In this document: piece by piece, positions 1-10,646 of the stretch
Numbering within the stretch: the first letter of the stretch is position 1
How the letters are laid out: each line of letters opens with the position of its first letter
Assembly (NCBI GenBank): GCA_030068075.1
Contig: CM057826.1
Span: 46,344,558-46,408,557 of the forward strand
Reading direction: 5' to 3'
Length of the DNA: 64,000 nt
Origin: Paguma larvata
Lineage: Eukaryota > Chordata > Mammalia > Carnivora > Viverridae
Made by a program: the position numbers and the translations under genes
Notes under the pieces: generated by a model
Told to the model about the DNA's origin: nothing
What the model saw: the letters and a program-made list of their open reading frames with translations, nothing else
The model's database searches: none

Positions 1-402
1 AAAATGAAAACAATGGAATGGAGGGAAGGATTGAGAGAATTAGGGAAGAAAACAGGAAGGAAGAAACAAGAGTAGAACTAGTTCATCCTCAAGGGATATT
101 TTAAGGCATCTGGAGGCCTTTCCTCAACCAATCTCTAATGCCTAGGCAGCGACTTAACCTCTGGAAAAATGAAGCTGGAGTCTGATCCCAGGTGACATTT
201 CCTGATGTTCCATAAATATCTCTAAGATTTCTGGAAGGTCAACTGGAGAACAAAAAAATCTGACTTTCAAAAAAAAAGTGGAAAAAATTGGGGGGGGGGC
301 AGGAAGGAAACCATAAAACAAAGAAAAGGAACAGGTTAATGAAATTGCATCCTCACACACATACATGCACACACATACAGTTATAAACTTAACTATATTC
401 CC
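1..402. other. TIMD4 intron 3, nothing recognised
   Basis: A/G-rich sequence with a short G run at 290-299 and CA-rich patches at 353-380. No TIMD4 stalk or membrane exon was found here on the minus strand. Confidence 0.5.
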
Positions 403-727
403 CAAATTTCTTATGTTGAAATTCTAACCCCCAATAAGTGAAAATGTGGCCTTATTTGGAGATAGAAGTAATTAAATAAAGTGAGGTTATATGAATGGAC
501 CCTAATTCAATATGACTGGCATCTTTATGAGAAGATAAAGTTAGGACACAGACACAGAGGGAAGGCCCTGTGAAGACACAGAAAGAAGGTGGCCATTTAT
601 ATGCCAAGAAATCAATAATACTGCCACCGTCTTCTCAGACTTCTAGCCTCCAGAACTGTGAGAAAATAAATTTCTGTTGTTTAAGCCCCCTAGTCTGTGG
701 CATTTGTTCTGACAGTTCTAGCAAACC

Positions 728-738
<11 letters not shown>
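403..738 (+). repeat. MaLR-type (MLT1/MST-like) LTR
   Basis: Contains the typical order of MaLR landmarks: a TATGTTGAAATTCTAACCCC start region, 'aattcaatatgactgg', 'cttctagcctccagaactgtg', then AATAAATTTCTGTTGTTTAAG and an ending 'gcaaaccagta'. It is a non-coding solitary LTR of an old ERVL-related family; the subfamily name is from memory. Confidence 0.7.

Positions 739-761
<23 letters not shown>
729..761 (+). repeat. (AC)n microsatellite
   Basis: About fifteen uninterrupted CA units directly after the MaLR LTR, within TIMD4 intron 3. Confidence 0.95.
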
Positions 762-763
<2 letters not shown>

Positions 764-865
764 CAAGTGTTGGAACTGCCCCGTTCAGTAAAAAGAACCC
801 TGTTGCCAGGGACCCAAGATACATCTGACCAGCAGAAGGGAAAGAAAGGCCAATGTACCATCTAC

Positions 866-1144
866 CTGTAGTGAGGGTGGGCACTCCCATTGAAGGCTCA
901 GTGGTCTGAAGAACTGTGGTTGCTTCAGGAAGAAAGGTCGATATTGTTGGGGAGCATGTGGTTGCCTCTGTTGTGAGGGTAGTCTGAAGCGGTGTTCTGG
1001 TTGTGAGCTCAGGTGTAGTCACAGCTGTTGTTGGAAGCACAGCTGTTGTTGGAAGCAGAGCTGTTGTTGGAAGCACAGCTGTGGTTGTCATCATGACAGT
1101 GGTGGTTGTTGGGAGGTGTGTTGTTGAGCGCTTGGTTGTTGGGG
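866..1144 (-). CDS. TIMD4: TIMD4 exon 3: mucin-like stalk
   Basis: This 279-base exon (93 codons, phase 1 to phase 1) has acceptor TTGGTTACAG at 1145-1154 and donor ACAG|GTAGAT at 865. It encodes a Thr/Pro-rich O-glycosylation stalk beginning PTTKRSTTHLPTTTTVMM, with three six-residue repeats of the type VLPTTA. It then runs VTTPELTTRTPLQTT, very close to the human TIM-4 stalk VTTPDLTTGTPLQMT. The reading frame is fully open, so this exon shows no decay of its own. The following TIMD4 exons are not in the window. Confidence 0.88.
1018..1083 (-). repeat. 18-base tandem repeat in TIMD4 mucin exon
   Basis: About three and a half copies of an 18-base unit (plus strand: CAGCTGTTGTTGGAAGCA with one or two changes) encode VLPTTA, LLPTTA, VLPTTA and V. 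Because the unit is a multiple of three, copy-number change would lengthen or shorten the stalk without a frameshift. Confidence 0.85.
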
Positions 1145-1304
1145 CTGTAACCAATAGAAGATACATCTGTATAGATATATGTGGGATGTCCATTTCTCTT
1201 TGTTTCTGCTGCCCTCACCTGGTTCACTTGCCTGGACCACTCGAATGTCCATGAACATTGCGTTTCTTGCTTCTACTCTTGACCTTTCCAATATGCTCTT
1301 CACA

Positions 1305-1905
1305 CATAGGCTAGAACAATCTTTTAAAGTGACAAATAATTATGTCTGTCCCCTGCTTAAAAGATTCTACTGGGTCCTCCTTGCCCTGGAGATAAAGGAC
1401 CCAAGCCCCAATCTTGGCCCACAAAAATTCCACCTCATCCGGCTCTTCTTTTACAATCTCAGTTCTCCATTTTACTCTTCTCAGCTTTCTCTAGCCAGCT
1501 AGCTTTTCTTCACCTTTCTAAACGATGACCTCACACTGGAAGGACTTTGTACCTGTTGCTTTCTAGCCTCTCTCTTCATTAGGCTGACTCCTACTGAACG
1601 CTCATGTCTCAGCTAAAAGGACACGGCTGCAAGGAGGTCACACATATTCTGTAATCAATTAGGTTTCTGGGTTTTGCACCCTATACTTCACAGCATTTTT
1701 TGCTTTTCTTAACTGCACATTTTATTATTATGGTTTAACACCTGCTTCCCCCACTAAACTGTAAGCTCCATAAGGAAAAATCTGGTATTTATTTCTTCAA
1801 AGTGGCATTTATTTTGTTCTCTGTTACAAATCTAATACCTACCACAATGTCGGGAGCAAGGTAGGTATTCTAAAAAGATTGCATCAGTGAGCAAATGAAC
1901 AATTA
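1305..1905 (+). repeat. L2 LINE 3' end
   Basis: Degenerate but recognisable L2 3' landmarks in order: 'cccctgcttaaaagattc', 'cttgccctggagataaag', 'cccccactaaactgtaag' and 'gtaggtattctaaaaag'. Old repeat within TIMD4 intron 2. Confidence 0.75.
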
Positions 1906-2627
1906 CATCAAAATGAGCCCGAACATAAAATTTCAGTCAAACAAGATGAAGAAGCTCTAGAGTTCTGCTGTACATCATCATACCTAGGGTTAACAATAAT
2001 ATGTTTTATACTCAAAAATTTGTTAAGTGAGCAGACTCACCATAGTGTTCTTTCCACAGTGAAATAAAATAAAAATCTAAAAAAAGTGAGTCAAAAGTAT
2101 ACAACATGGCATGGGAATGTAGTCTCTTTCATATATTAAGACAAGACAAGTTCATGCCGACACCACTCACCCCCTAACATTTGAATTTGGGTTCATCAGC
2201 CACAGTTATTCTACATATACTACACTCTCTTAAATATGCCAAATTTCAATGAACTCTAACAGATTCCAGTGAGCTTAGAAATGACCCATAGATATTGAGT
2301 TATACAATGCTTGAGTTAACAAGTATTTTATAATAGCTGGTGATATCAGACTTGAAAAGAGAAGACTCAGATTAGCATCATTTAACTTCAGTAAAACTTC
2401 AGTAAGTCAGAAAAATACATTTTCTATCACAAAGCCACTTTTAAAGAAAAGTATTCTAATGTGTATGAAAGTTCTGTAATGAGAAGCATCCACATAAGTT
2501 GTTCTCGAATTTTAGAGTACATTGGAGTTACCTGAGAATCCTGTTAAATGTGTGGCTATAAGCATATGACTCTGTCTTCCAAGATGCCTAATCAGTCAGG
2601 AACAAAGCACAAGAATCCCCCATCTTT
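1906..2627. other. TIMD4 intron 2, mostly unassigned
   Basis: AT-rich sequence. A short hAT-Charlie (MER5A-like) start seems present at about 2495-2560 ('ttgttctcgaattttagag'), cut off by the SINE that follows. Nothing else recognised. Confidence 0.4.
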
Positions 2628-2848
2628 TTTTTTTTTTTTTTAAGTTTGTTTATTTATTTTGAGACAGAGACAGCATGAGTGGGGGAGGGGCAGAGAGAGA
2701 GAACGAGACAAAGGGAGAATCCCAAGCAGGCTTCACGCTGCCAGTGCAGAGCTGACAGCAGAGCTTGAACTCATAAAAACATGAGATCATGACCTGAGTC
2801 AAAATCAAGAGTTGGATGCTCAACTGACTGAGCCACTGATGGGCCCCG
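2628..2848 (-). mobile_element. CAN-SINE
   Basis: Reverse-oriented tRNA-Lys SINE: T-rich tail on the left, box ending 'gactgagccac' on the right. Flanked by a near-perfect 14-base duplication, AATCCCCCATCTTT (2614-2627) and AATCCTCCATCTTT (2851-2864). Confidence 0.92.
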
Positions 2849-2864
2849 ATAATCCTCCATCTTT

Positions 2865-3522
2865 GATGCAGTTTGAACATAGAGCTAACTCTGAAAGGCA
2901 ATTCCAGACAAGCAGGAAAGGTGATTACTGATAGCATAATTCAACCACAGACTGCCCTTCCATGCAGCTCAAATCTTTAAGAATTCCACAATATTCCAAT
3001 TTCATCAAAAGCAACTGACAGTAACAGAAGGGAAGGCCACCTGAAAACTGCTGTGATTGTCTCCAAGTCTCATGCCCTTTCCCCTCTGCTGGAAGTCTCA
3101 AACTTTGGCTTATGGGCTGAAGCTGACCCATTGACACATTTTATTTAATTTACATGGTATTTAAAAAAATCTTTGCCAATATACAAAAATCAATGTCATA
3201 TACGTAAAAATTGGGAAACCTGAAACACTGCGCACAAATTGCTTCAAAGCGAAAATCTCGTAGGTAAGAAGCAGATATCCTCTGCAGACCGCCCCTGCAA
3301 TTCACTGGTTCCCTTCCCATGCACCCCCTGCCCACTCATTTTTGTCTCCCATGGGTATTTGCTCCATACTGTGGCTCCTCTAGTCATAGCAATACATCTT
3401 AAAATTGATCTGCCCACTCATGCTTAAGCACCTACAGCCTCCTCAACACCACCCAGTGAATCCGTTCCCCATTAACTATTGAATCTCTCCTTCCACAGAC
3501 ACAAGGCCCTTCATGTACACAC
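2865..3522. other. TIMD4 intron 2 next to IgV exon, nothing recognised
   Basis: Unique-looking sequence between the SINE and the IgV exon donor. No repeat or exon identified. Confidence 0.4.
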
Positions 3523-3862
3523 CTCTCCTCAGCTGCAGGCGAATGTTCTTTTTCACATCGTTGAACCAGCCAGGAACCTCTATGCGACAGCAATATACAC
3601 CATTGTCACCTTCCTTGGTGTTGGAGATGGTCAAGGAGACGTTGCCTTGTCGGATATTGCCCTTTAGTTCATATTTTGATGACTTCCTGGATAGCACACT
3701 CATCCCATCAGTGTGGAGAAGCTCATTGTTGCATTTGGATTTGGGACACTGGCCCTTGCCCCAGCACATACTGTTGCTGCTCTCAGACCAGGAAGAGTAC
3801 TTACAGGGCAAGGTCACCGGACTGGCCCAAAAACCCTCTCACAGTCTCTGGTGTGGCTGGAA
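3523..3862 (-). pseudogene. TIMD4: TIMD4 exon 2: IgV domain with one-base frameshift
   Basis: The acceptor is TTTCCTCATAG at about 3873-3863 and the donor is AGAG|GTGTGT at 3522. From 3817 downward the frame is open and shows the six TIM-family cysteines (LPC, MCW, QCP, KCN, YCC) and the WFND metal/phosphatidylserine-binding loop, ending NIRLQLRR. Upstream of 3817 the family sequence PATPETVRGFLGQS is in a different frame. One extra base lies in the CCGG at 3817-3820 region. The two frames cannot be joined: the upstream frame ends at TAA 3801-3803, and the downstream frame runs back into TGA. Human TIM-4 has RGD in the loop before VSLTI; here it reads RQGNVSLTI, so the RGD is absent. Confidence 0.85.
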
Positions 3863-4564
3863 CTATGAGGAAAGATGAGAAAAATTTAAGCTATGCAGTA
3901 CTAAAATCTCTCAAATATGCTACATGATGTTTGTGAAGATAGATGCTTCCAGGAAAATGAAAAGAGTCATTGTGTATATTTTTTAGCCAAATTCTGATAT
4001 GCCTTTAGCCAGTGCTAAAGAATTTTTGTACCTCAGTTGGAGAGAGCTGACCCACCTGAGACTCTGAACTTATCTCCATACCAAAACCTTTTTGCTGATT
4101 TAAAAACTCTGTTCTTGAGTACCATTCCAATAAACCAATAACTTTTCCCCTGAAAAATCCAACTCTAATCTAATTCCACTAACTCCTGTAAACACATCCA
4201 GAACTAGCACTCCACCCACTGTATCCTCAATAAGCAGTGACCATGTACTACTGATCTGAATGCTTGGGATTCCCTCCATTTTACAACCCAGAGAATGCTG
4301 TGGCAGTAAGAAAACCACTGAACTATGTTCCATTGTCCTTCTCTCCTTTCAGTACTGGACCTAGAAATTAATTGCTCTGGACCATTTATTTGTTGTTAGA
4401 GAATATGAAGTTAGGTGGAGTTTGAAAACATTTTTAACGTTAAAAGTGGAAATAACCACAAGAATTAGAAAGAATGGCACCTATGACATACAAAAATGCC
4501 AAGGGTTAGTACTGCCATATTAGCTGTGTGAGATGGTGTCGCTATTTCTAAAATGAAGCGGTTC

Positions 4565-4735
4565 TATTTCTCAGCTTTGCCTGTTCATCAGCATGATCTG
4601 GGGAAGTTGTTAAAAATGCAAATTTCATTGCCCAACCCTGAGTCAGAATCTCTGAGGTCAAGGCCCATGGAAATTCTCCAGATCATTCTGATATCACTTG
4701 CTAGTCACCCAGTATTGAAGACCAGTGGATAACCT
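4565..4735. repeat. hAT-Charlie (MER5A-like) fossil
   Basis: 'atcagcatgatctggggaag', 'gttaaaaatgcaaat' and 'ctgagtcagaatctctgagg' match the general pattern of MER5A, a short non-autonomous DNA transposon. Confidence 0.65.
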
Positions 4736-5349
4736 CTTCTAAGATTACTTCCATCTCTAAGAATCTGCAAAACATTTTCAGTGCTACAAATGTTAAGCCC
4801 ACTGGGTTAATTGAGCATCAGTGATTGTTCTAAACCCTCCACTCCCCAAAAAATGCTACTGAAGACAGGCTGAAGCTCCAGATCATCAGGACTCCATCCT
4901 GCTTTCTCTAGAGTGCCTAGGTCCTGCTTATTGTTTTCTCCAAGGTACCTTCCTGTGAGACTATCCATTCACTAACTTCATTGGCCCATTTGGCTAAGTT
5001 GTATAACACATGGCCAGCAGTATCAGGTTCTTCTCTGACCCAGGTATCAGGAATGTCCCCATATCCCTCTCTAAAATAAGGTAAGCACAACCCAAATTCA
5101 GACCAGCCTGGAGCCTTCCCTGAAATCACAATTTATTCACTTCATTGTAGTAGAAATGTTTCAGTGATCATAAATGCTCTTGAAGTCCATGGAGCCCACC
5201 ACGAAACAAGGAAAAATAAGAAATTCATTGTCATCATCTTTAGCTATATTACCAACAGAAAATATGCACCTAAAACTAATAACTTTTTCAATATGAGCTT
5301 ATTCCTATGAATATTCGGAAACTTAATAAAAAATATATGCAGGAAATAT

Positions 5350-5870
5350 TTCTGCTGGAGATTCAACAGTTCATTTTTCCAGTGTCATACTATAGAAAGA
5401 GGCATCCTACTACTCAGTAAGAAAATGGCCAATAGAAATATTGACAGAAGACATAACAGGCATAGATAAGGAAATACAAGAAGCTAGTAAATTTCACCTG
5501 CAAGACTGGCAAAAAATTTATAATGCCAATAATATCAAAGTTGGCCATACAGGGACTTAGGAAATAACATAGACTACTGGAGTACACTGGAATGAAATGG
5601 GAGTTTAATTGGTATAACCACACTGTGGGGCAATTTGGCAGTTTCCATCAATATTGAACATGCGTGTATCCCAGCTAAGCCTTAGCAATTTCGTGCTTTG
5701 TTATATACCCTACAAAAGGACACATGCACAGGGAAAACTGTTTGCAAAAATTTGCTGCAACTTTCATACATATGTGAATAAAATGAACACTGTATATGGG
5801 GAATGGCAAAATTATGCCATATGCATTCAATGGAAACATGAATGAATCATTCCTTCCATGTAATCATTCC
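5350..5870 (+). repeat. old L1 3' fragment
   Basis: Degenerate text such as 'ggtataaccacactgtgggg', 'aatttggcagtttc' and 'atataccctacaaaagg' follows the L1 ORF2 C-terminal pattern (one or more hits with the small-panel 'animal test' like layout seen in the L1 copies at 20.4 and 36.1 kb). No open frame remains. Confidence 0.55.
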
Positions 5871-6269
5871 AAGTTTATTAGAAGTAGAGAAATCTTTATC
5901 AGTTGACATGAAAACTCCAAGCCTTATCAATTTATGAAAAGGACAAATTCAAAACAACACATAAAATATAAAACCATCTTCTAAAATAAATAAGACAGTT
6001 CACTTTTTTTTTTTTGTCTGTGGACACAGACATATAAAGGTACATACAAAGAAAAGTATCTGGTGGGTTATACATGGAACTCACTGTGCCAGTCGCCTTT
6101 GCGATCAGAGGAAAGGAACTGAGGCTAGAGGGAGTAATCAGAGGGATTTTAGCTTTATAATGCTGTTATTTTTGTCACTTAGGGTGTTTCTGGATTACTG
6201 ATTGGATTAAAAATTAGTATTAGAAAAAGGAAGCAGGCAATTTGGTGTGGCAGAAAAACACCCATTAGG

Positions 6270-6440
6270 CTTACACTGTAAACGTCATTCTGCTAGTTAC
6301 TGCTTTGTGTTCTTGGGGGAAAGCCACAATAATCTTGACCTCATTATCATCAAAAGCAAAGGGGATATATAATACTTGCTTCAGAATTAGTTCTGAGATT
6401 TACATGCAATGAAGTATCAAATGCCACATGAAATTAAGTG
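6270..6440 (+). repeat. MIR SINE, degenerate
   Basis: 'ctgctagttactgctttgtg' then 'cttgacctcattatcatc' keeps the MIR core order (tRNA-derived SINE of early mammals). Confidence 0.45.
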
Positions 6441-8024
6441 TTAGTACAAGTAACCAAGCATTTCAGAATTTCGAAATATGACAAGAAGCTCTTCCCTGTC
6501 ATTACAAAAGTATCTTGGAACAGAAGAATCACTGATAATCGAATTCCCTTTTCAGGAATTACCCAGGATGGTAGAACAAGCTAGGTTCTGTTGCCAGCTT
6601 GGTTCCTTCTCCAAGCCTCAGGAAAGGCTCTTTCCCCAACTGGGGTCTCAGTTTCACTATTTATGGAGGAAAGGGTTTCATTCTGCATCTTTTAAGAGCA
6701 TATCCCGTCCTGATTGATCCTTGGTGATTCTAAGCAGTCACTCTCTTCTTACTTGGTCATTTTAGAAAAGGCACAAATGAAAAACAAACAACAGACAGCT
6801 GTCTAGGCACTGCTTTCTTCGCATAGGATTAAAGAAACCCACCCAGTCAATGTCCAGCCAGGAGTAGGAAGTGTGGACATAGACTCCAGCAACCTTCACC
6901 ATAATAAAACCTCCATACCTCAACTACTCAGGACAAGATAAAAACCACTGAAAACACTGATAAAGAAAGTGACAGGGATTGCCTTCATTCCATTAACTCC
7001 TACAGAGTATCTAGGAAGAGAGGCAGTTAAATGTATCAATTACTACAGGGTGACAATTACTACAGACATTCTCTGATGGATGACTCCATGGAAGATAGGA
7101 ATTCATAGCAGAAACACCTAAACCCATCCAGAGAGAGGTTCAAGGAAAGCCTGACTTGGGTGAAGACCTGATAATGCATGCAGTTACAGAGAAAAGAAAG
7201 GCATGAAAAAAACAGCATGACAAAGGTTAGAAGGGTAAAGAGAACACATTTTTTTCCTTGTAATGTCAGTACTTTTGCAGGCAGCATATTTTGAGAGGTC
7301 ATGTGCAAATAGCCACTAACTATGAAAACAGCTAGGAATATTAGATACTATCTAGTTCTAGAATCATGGATTGTTCAAACTGGTCTTATCTGGCTCCCTC
7401 ATTTCATATATAGAAGAGCCAGAGCAATTTAGACATGTTTCCATTGTTAATGGTAAATGACTGAGACCCAATTGCAGCTCAGTGAGGAGCATTTGGCCTA
7501 TGCTGCCAGGACACAGAAGTCTCTACTGGCCCAAACTGAGTGTGTACATTTGCATCATCCAAAACTTGGAAACAATAAACCTCACCTTTCTGGTGAGGGA
7601 TGAAACCTCATACCCAGCAAAATAAAACAAATAAAAAGCAAACTAAAACTCCTGAAAATAAAAAGGAAAATATAAATTATAATAAGAGCTCTTGCAGAAG
7701 AATTCCCCTGTCTCCAACTATGCTAATAACACCTGCAGAGGAAATTTCTTTTCTCCATTTCACCTGACCCTTTATTTCGTGTTTCTTCTTAAGTTGTCGT
7801 TTCTGATATGAATACAAATTAACCCACCCTAAAATTCTAAAACCAGTCTCAGGATAAAACCCTGTGTAACTAGGAAGGGCAGAAACCCTCTGAAGAAAAA
7901 AACCTGGAAGGAATCAAGAATGAAGCAGGCTTCTGCTCTACTGAGGCCTGATCGGCTATGAAAATCTATCATAGGATGCCAAGCTCTCCAGGGACTCCTG
8001 CATGGAAGGATTCAGAACACTTAC

Positions 8025-8082
8025 TCAGAGAAAGCCGCCCAAGTTCAATCAGCAGCCAGAGAACAAGAGGCCTTTTGGACAT
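8025..8082 (-). CDS. TIMD4: TIMD4 exon 1: start codon and signal peptide
   Basis: The minus strand reads ATG at 8082-8080, giving MSKRPLVLWLLIELGRLSL, followed by a perfect GTAAGT donor (8024-8019) after one base of the next codon (phase 1). The MSK start, hydrophobic core and length match the known TIM-4 leader (human begins MSKEPLILWL, mouse MSKGLLLLWL, from memory). Joined to exon 2 it continues I-PATPETV, which lines up with the human TP-VTSETV region. Two residues normally Trp-Trp in the leader are Gly-Arg here, so the hydrophobic core is shorter than usual. The start was chosen because it is the only ATG giving a leader in phase with the donor. Confidence 0.85.
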
Positions 8083-8133
8083 TTTGACTGTTGGTGGGCC
8101 ACAGGAGTCTGTCTGTCTGTCCAAAGTCCATTT

Positions 8134-8139
8134 CTTATA
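8134..8139 (-). promoter_or_regulatory. candidate TIMD4 TATA box
   Basis: The minus strand reads GGGAGTATAAGAAATG, placing TATAAG about 52 bases upstream of the TIMD4 ATG. A start of transcription about 25-30 bases downstream would give a 5' leader of roughly 25 bases. An out-of-frame ATG at 8131-8129 would be included only if transcription began further upstream. This rests on position and motif only. Confidence 0.35.
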
Positions 8140-10039
8140 CTCCCGTTAGTGCTGACGGGGCAGGACCTTTTAGTTTCATTTCTCTTTCTGCCTCATAATC
8201 TTCCCTTTCCTCCCTCCTGAATAGTCTCTCTCAAGAGATGTATGATAAAATGTGCTAAGCACTTTCTCCTGACCACTAGTGTATGTGGAAATGTGTGGAT
8301 TGATAGTGAGGTTGCACCTGTATTCTTTTGTCCATGCCTATCAAGGGATTTCCTGCCTGCATGTTAGCATCCATGCATGTGCTTGTGTATGTGCATGTGT
8401 AAGCTGTGCATGAGCTATAGTCCTTCCCGCTCCTGTGCAGCTTGTAATAAAATGCAATGAACTCACCTCCCTGGCTGCTGTTTACACATGGACTCCTCAT
8501 AGGGACCAAAGGAAAGTTAGACTGAAATTTATTTGGCTCCACTCCCTTTACCTGGTTCACCTGGTTATCCATCACCTAGACCTTTGGCCTCTTTACCCTG
8601 ATAATTAAGAAACAAAAGCAGGGCTGCAATCACCGATCACATAAGTCAAAATCACCATTAGAATTTACTAGACAAAGAAAGAAGAATTCCATAGAAGAAG
8701 CATACCGTGGCCATTACAGGATACACTCAGGTAACAAACAAGCCCACGGTCAAGACCTGATTCCACCACTTGTTAGAAGCCACTTAATGATGAAGAGAAA
8801 AAATATTTCACGAACCAGATTATAAGGCTTGGGTGAGATGATATTCATAGCCCTCTGGACTCTATAGCTTCAGTGATCCATCCAAGACCACAGAACCAGT
8901 TAGAGGAGGAATCAAACCAACCAGATATGTTTTCTAACATGAACTTTGGTCATCATCACTGGTTACTGAATGTTTAGTTATATTCTCGGCACTTTGCTAC
9001 ATGATACAGATGTGTTATTTAATTCTCACAACAGTAAGAAATAGTTATATTTTCCCATTTAACAGATGAAGAAACAGAGGCTTAAGGGAGATACATAAAT
9101 GACATTGACAGCCAAGAAGGTATAAACAACACTCAAGCCCAAGTCTCCCTGATCCCAAAGTCCATGCTTTTGATCATGACACTCTCCTTTGACCTGTGAT
9201 TCTTAGGATAACACAGCCATGAGACCCACCATACCAGTGGCCGGCCAGATCATACCCAGCTTCAGAGAGGGAATTTAAGGATGCACGAATGCTCTAGATT
9301 AAAAAAATCCTCATTTGATTGTAATCAGCCGAATGAGCCTCAGACATTCAACATTGCTCATAGTAAAAGTATTGGTGAAAATATAAATATTGGATGCGGC
9401 TCTGCACTCAGAAAATCCTGAAAAACAGGGGGAAGGGATGAAAATAGAAGGATTCAGAGAAAACGTTCCCACTGAATACCCACCAAACTATGGAATCCTC
9501 TTCCTAGGAAGCTGGGGGATTTAGTCTCTGGATAAACTAGATGGCCCTAATAAAACACTTACAGATATTGGTATTTAGGTGCTCCCCAATAATACCAACA
9601 CAATTTCCCTTCGATAAAGTCACCAGTTCATGAATCTCAGTCATGTATGCAGCATTTCTAATTAGTTTTTAGTGTGTCTTTTAAATATGAATTGGAAACT
9701 AAGGATCTGAGATATTTGGGGAAAATCTTCAATATGAAAAAGATACAAAGACAACACTCGAGATGACTTTTCACTCATATGTCTAGCAAATTGATAGGAT
9801 GACTAGAACACCTAGTAGCTGGACAGGTGCCCCTGTGTACGTGGCCTTTTCACAAGACATCTTGGGCTTCCTTCAGTATAGCAGCCTCAAAGGAAATGAA
9901 TTTCTTACCTAGTATCTGGCTTTCTCAAAAGTGAGCATTCCAACAGGCTCAGGAAAAAACAGGCAAAGGTTATGACCTAACTGACATGTGATTCAGTATC
10001 ACTTCCACTGCATCCTTTTGGTCAAAATGAAGGACGTCC
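8140..10039. other. Upstream flank of TIMD4
   Basis: Possible promoter and enhancer sequence. TG/CA-rich at about 8345-8402. A MIR lies at about 8960-9180. No CpG island and no exon are apparent. Confidence 0.45.
8960..9180 (-). repeat. MIR SINE
   Basis: Reads as the reverse complement of MIR: 'ttatttaattctcacaacag', then 'cccatttaacagatgaagaa' and 'acagaggcttaaggg'. Confidence 0.75.
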
Positions 10040-10042
10040 CAG

Positions 10043-10220
10043 GGGTGCCTGTGTGGCTCGGTCAGTTAAGTATCCAACCCTTGATTTCAGCTCAGGTCAT
10101 GTGACACTGAGCCCTGCAAAGGACTCACGGAGCCTGCTTGGGGTCTCTCTGTTTCTCCCTGACCCTACTCTGCTCCACCACTCACTTGCACTCTCTCTCT
10201 AAATAAACATTAAAAAAAAT
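10043..10220 (+). mobile_element. CAN-SINE, internally deleted
   Basis: Starts 'ggggtgcctgtgtggctcgg', has the 'ttcagctcaggtcatg' box and ends in AAATAAACATTAAAAAA. About 40 bases are missing in the middle compared with the copy at 10663. Confidence 0.9.
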
Positions 10221-10646
10221 AGAAGGCCATCCTGGATTTGAGTAAAGGGAACAATACACAATACAAGGGTGTGAATAGCAGGAAGTTCATTGGAGGTGAA
10301 GGGGAAGCATCTTTGCAGACTTGTTACCACAACAAGCAAACCAGGCTGGAGCAGAAGGACAGAAAAATAAAGTTGGCAGTGGCTGTGGTGAGTGTAACTG
10401 ATAGATTATCTTGTGTATTTAGGTATTTTGAAAATAGATCTAATAGGTCTTTTGATAGAAATGGCTTGAATCACTTAAGAGGAATTTTGATAAACACTTG
10501 GGAAATTAAGAAAAGGAAAACAGGAGACAATTATTACAATCAGGAAACACTAAATATTGTACAAGAAAGAATATGAAATTATAGTACATTTGTTCAATGG
10601 GAAAGATAGTTGTACCGTCATGATAATGTAAACTCTGGCTACTAGT
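10221..10646. other. Unassigned; chance 112-codon open frame
   Basis: An open frame runs 10238-10576 on the plus strand, beginning at the tail of a SINE. Its product shows no recognised domain and its composition follows the local A-rich DNA. I do not call it a gene. Confidence 0.4.

Larger units (their letters stand above)
3863..8024. other. TIMD4 intron 1
   Basis: About 4.2 kb. It holds a hAT-Charlie MER5A-like fossil (about 4565-4735), an old L1 3' fragment (about 5350-5870) and a MIR (about 6270-6440), each listed separately. The stretches 3880-4560, 4740-5350 and 6450-8020 showed no recognisable repeat or exon. Confidence 0.6.
866..8082 (-). pseudogene. TIMD4: TIMD4 (TIM-4), 5' three coding exons, frameshifted
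   Basis: TIM-4 is a phosphatidylserine receptor of macrophages and antigen-presenting cells that tethers apoptotic cells; it has an IgV domain, a mucin stalk, one membrane segment and a short tail. Three exons are visible in transcription order: signal peptide (8025-8082), IgV (3523-3862) and mucin (866-1144). All junctions have GT/AG sites and all are phase 1. From memory of the family, the IgV core (SSWSESSNSMCWGKGQC, VPGWFNDVKK) is closer to TIM-4 than to TIM-1 or TIM-3. The IgV exon is 340 bases, not a multiple of three as two phase-1 ends require, and the frame entering from exon 1 meets TAA at 3801-3803. As drawn, only about 39 residues would be made. The stalk end, membrane and tail exons are beyond the left edge. 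An assembly error or a rescuing splice site remains possible, so 'pseudogene' is an inference. Confidence 0.8.

Noticed and set aside
1003..1254. Val-rich open frame on the plus strand
   Set aside because: Antisense shadow of the TIMD4 mucin repeats.
1179..1502. 107-codon open frame on the plus strand
   Set aside because: Runs through antisense intron into an L2 fossil.
3476..3817. Open frame of 113 codons starting at GTG, as a free-standing gene
   Set aside because: It is the intact part of the TIMD4 IgV exon read through the donor site into the intron. A mammalian gene would not start at this GTG.
10238..10576. 112-codon open frame as a novel gene
   Set aside because: Starts at a SINE tail, has no recognised domain, no plausible splice or poly(A) context and biased A-rich composition.
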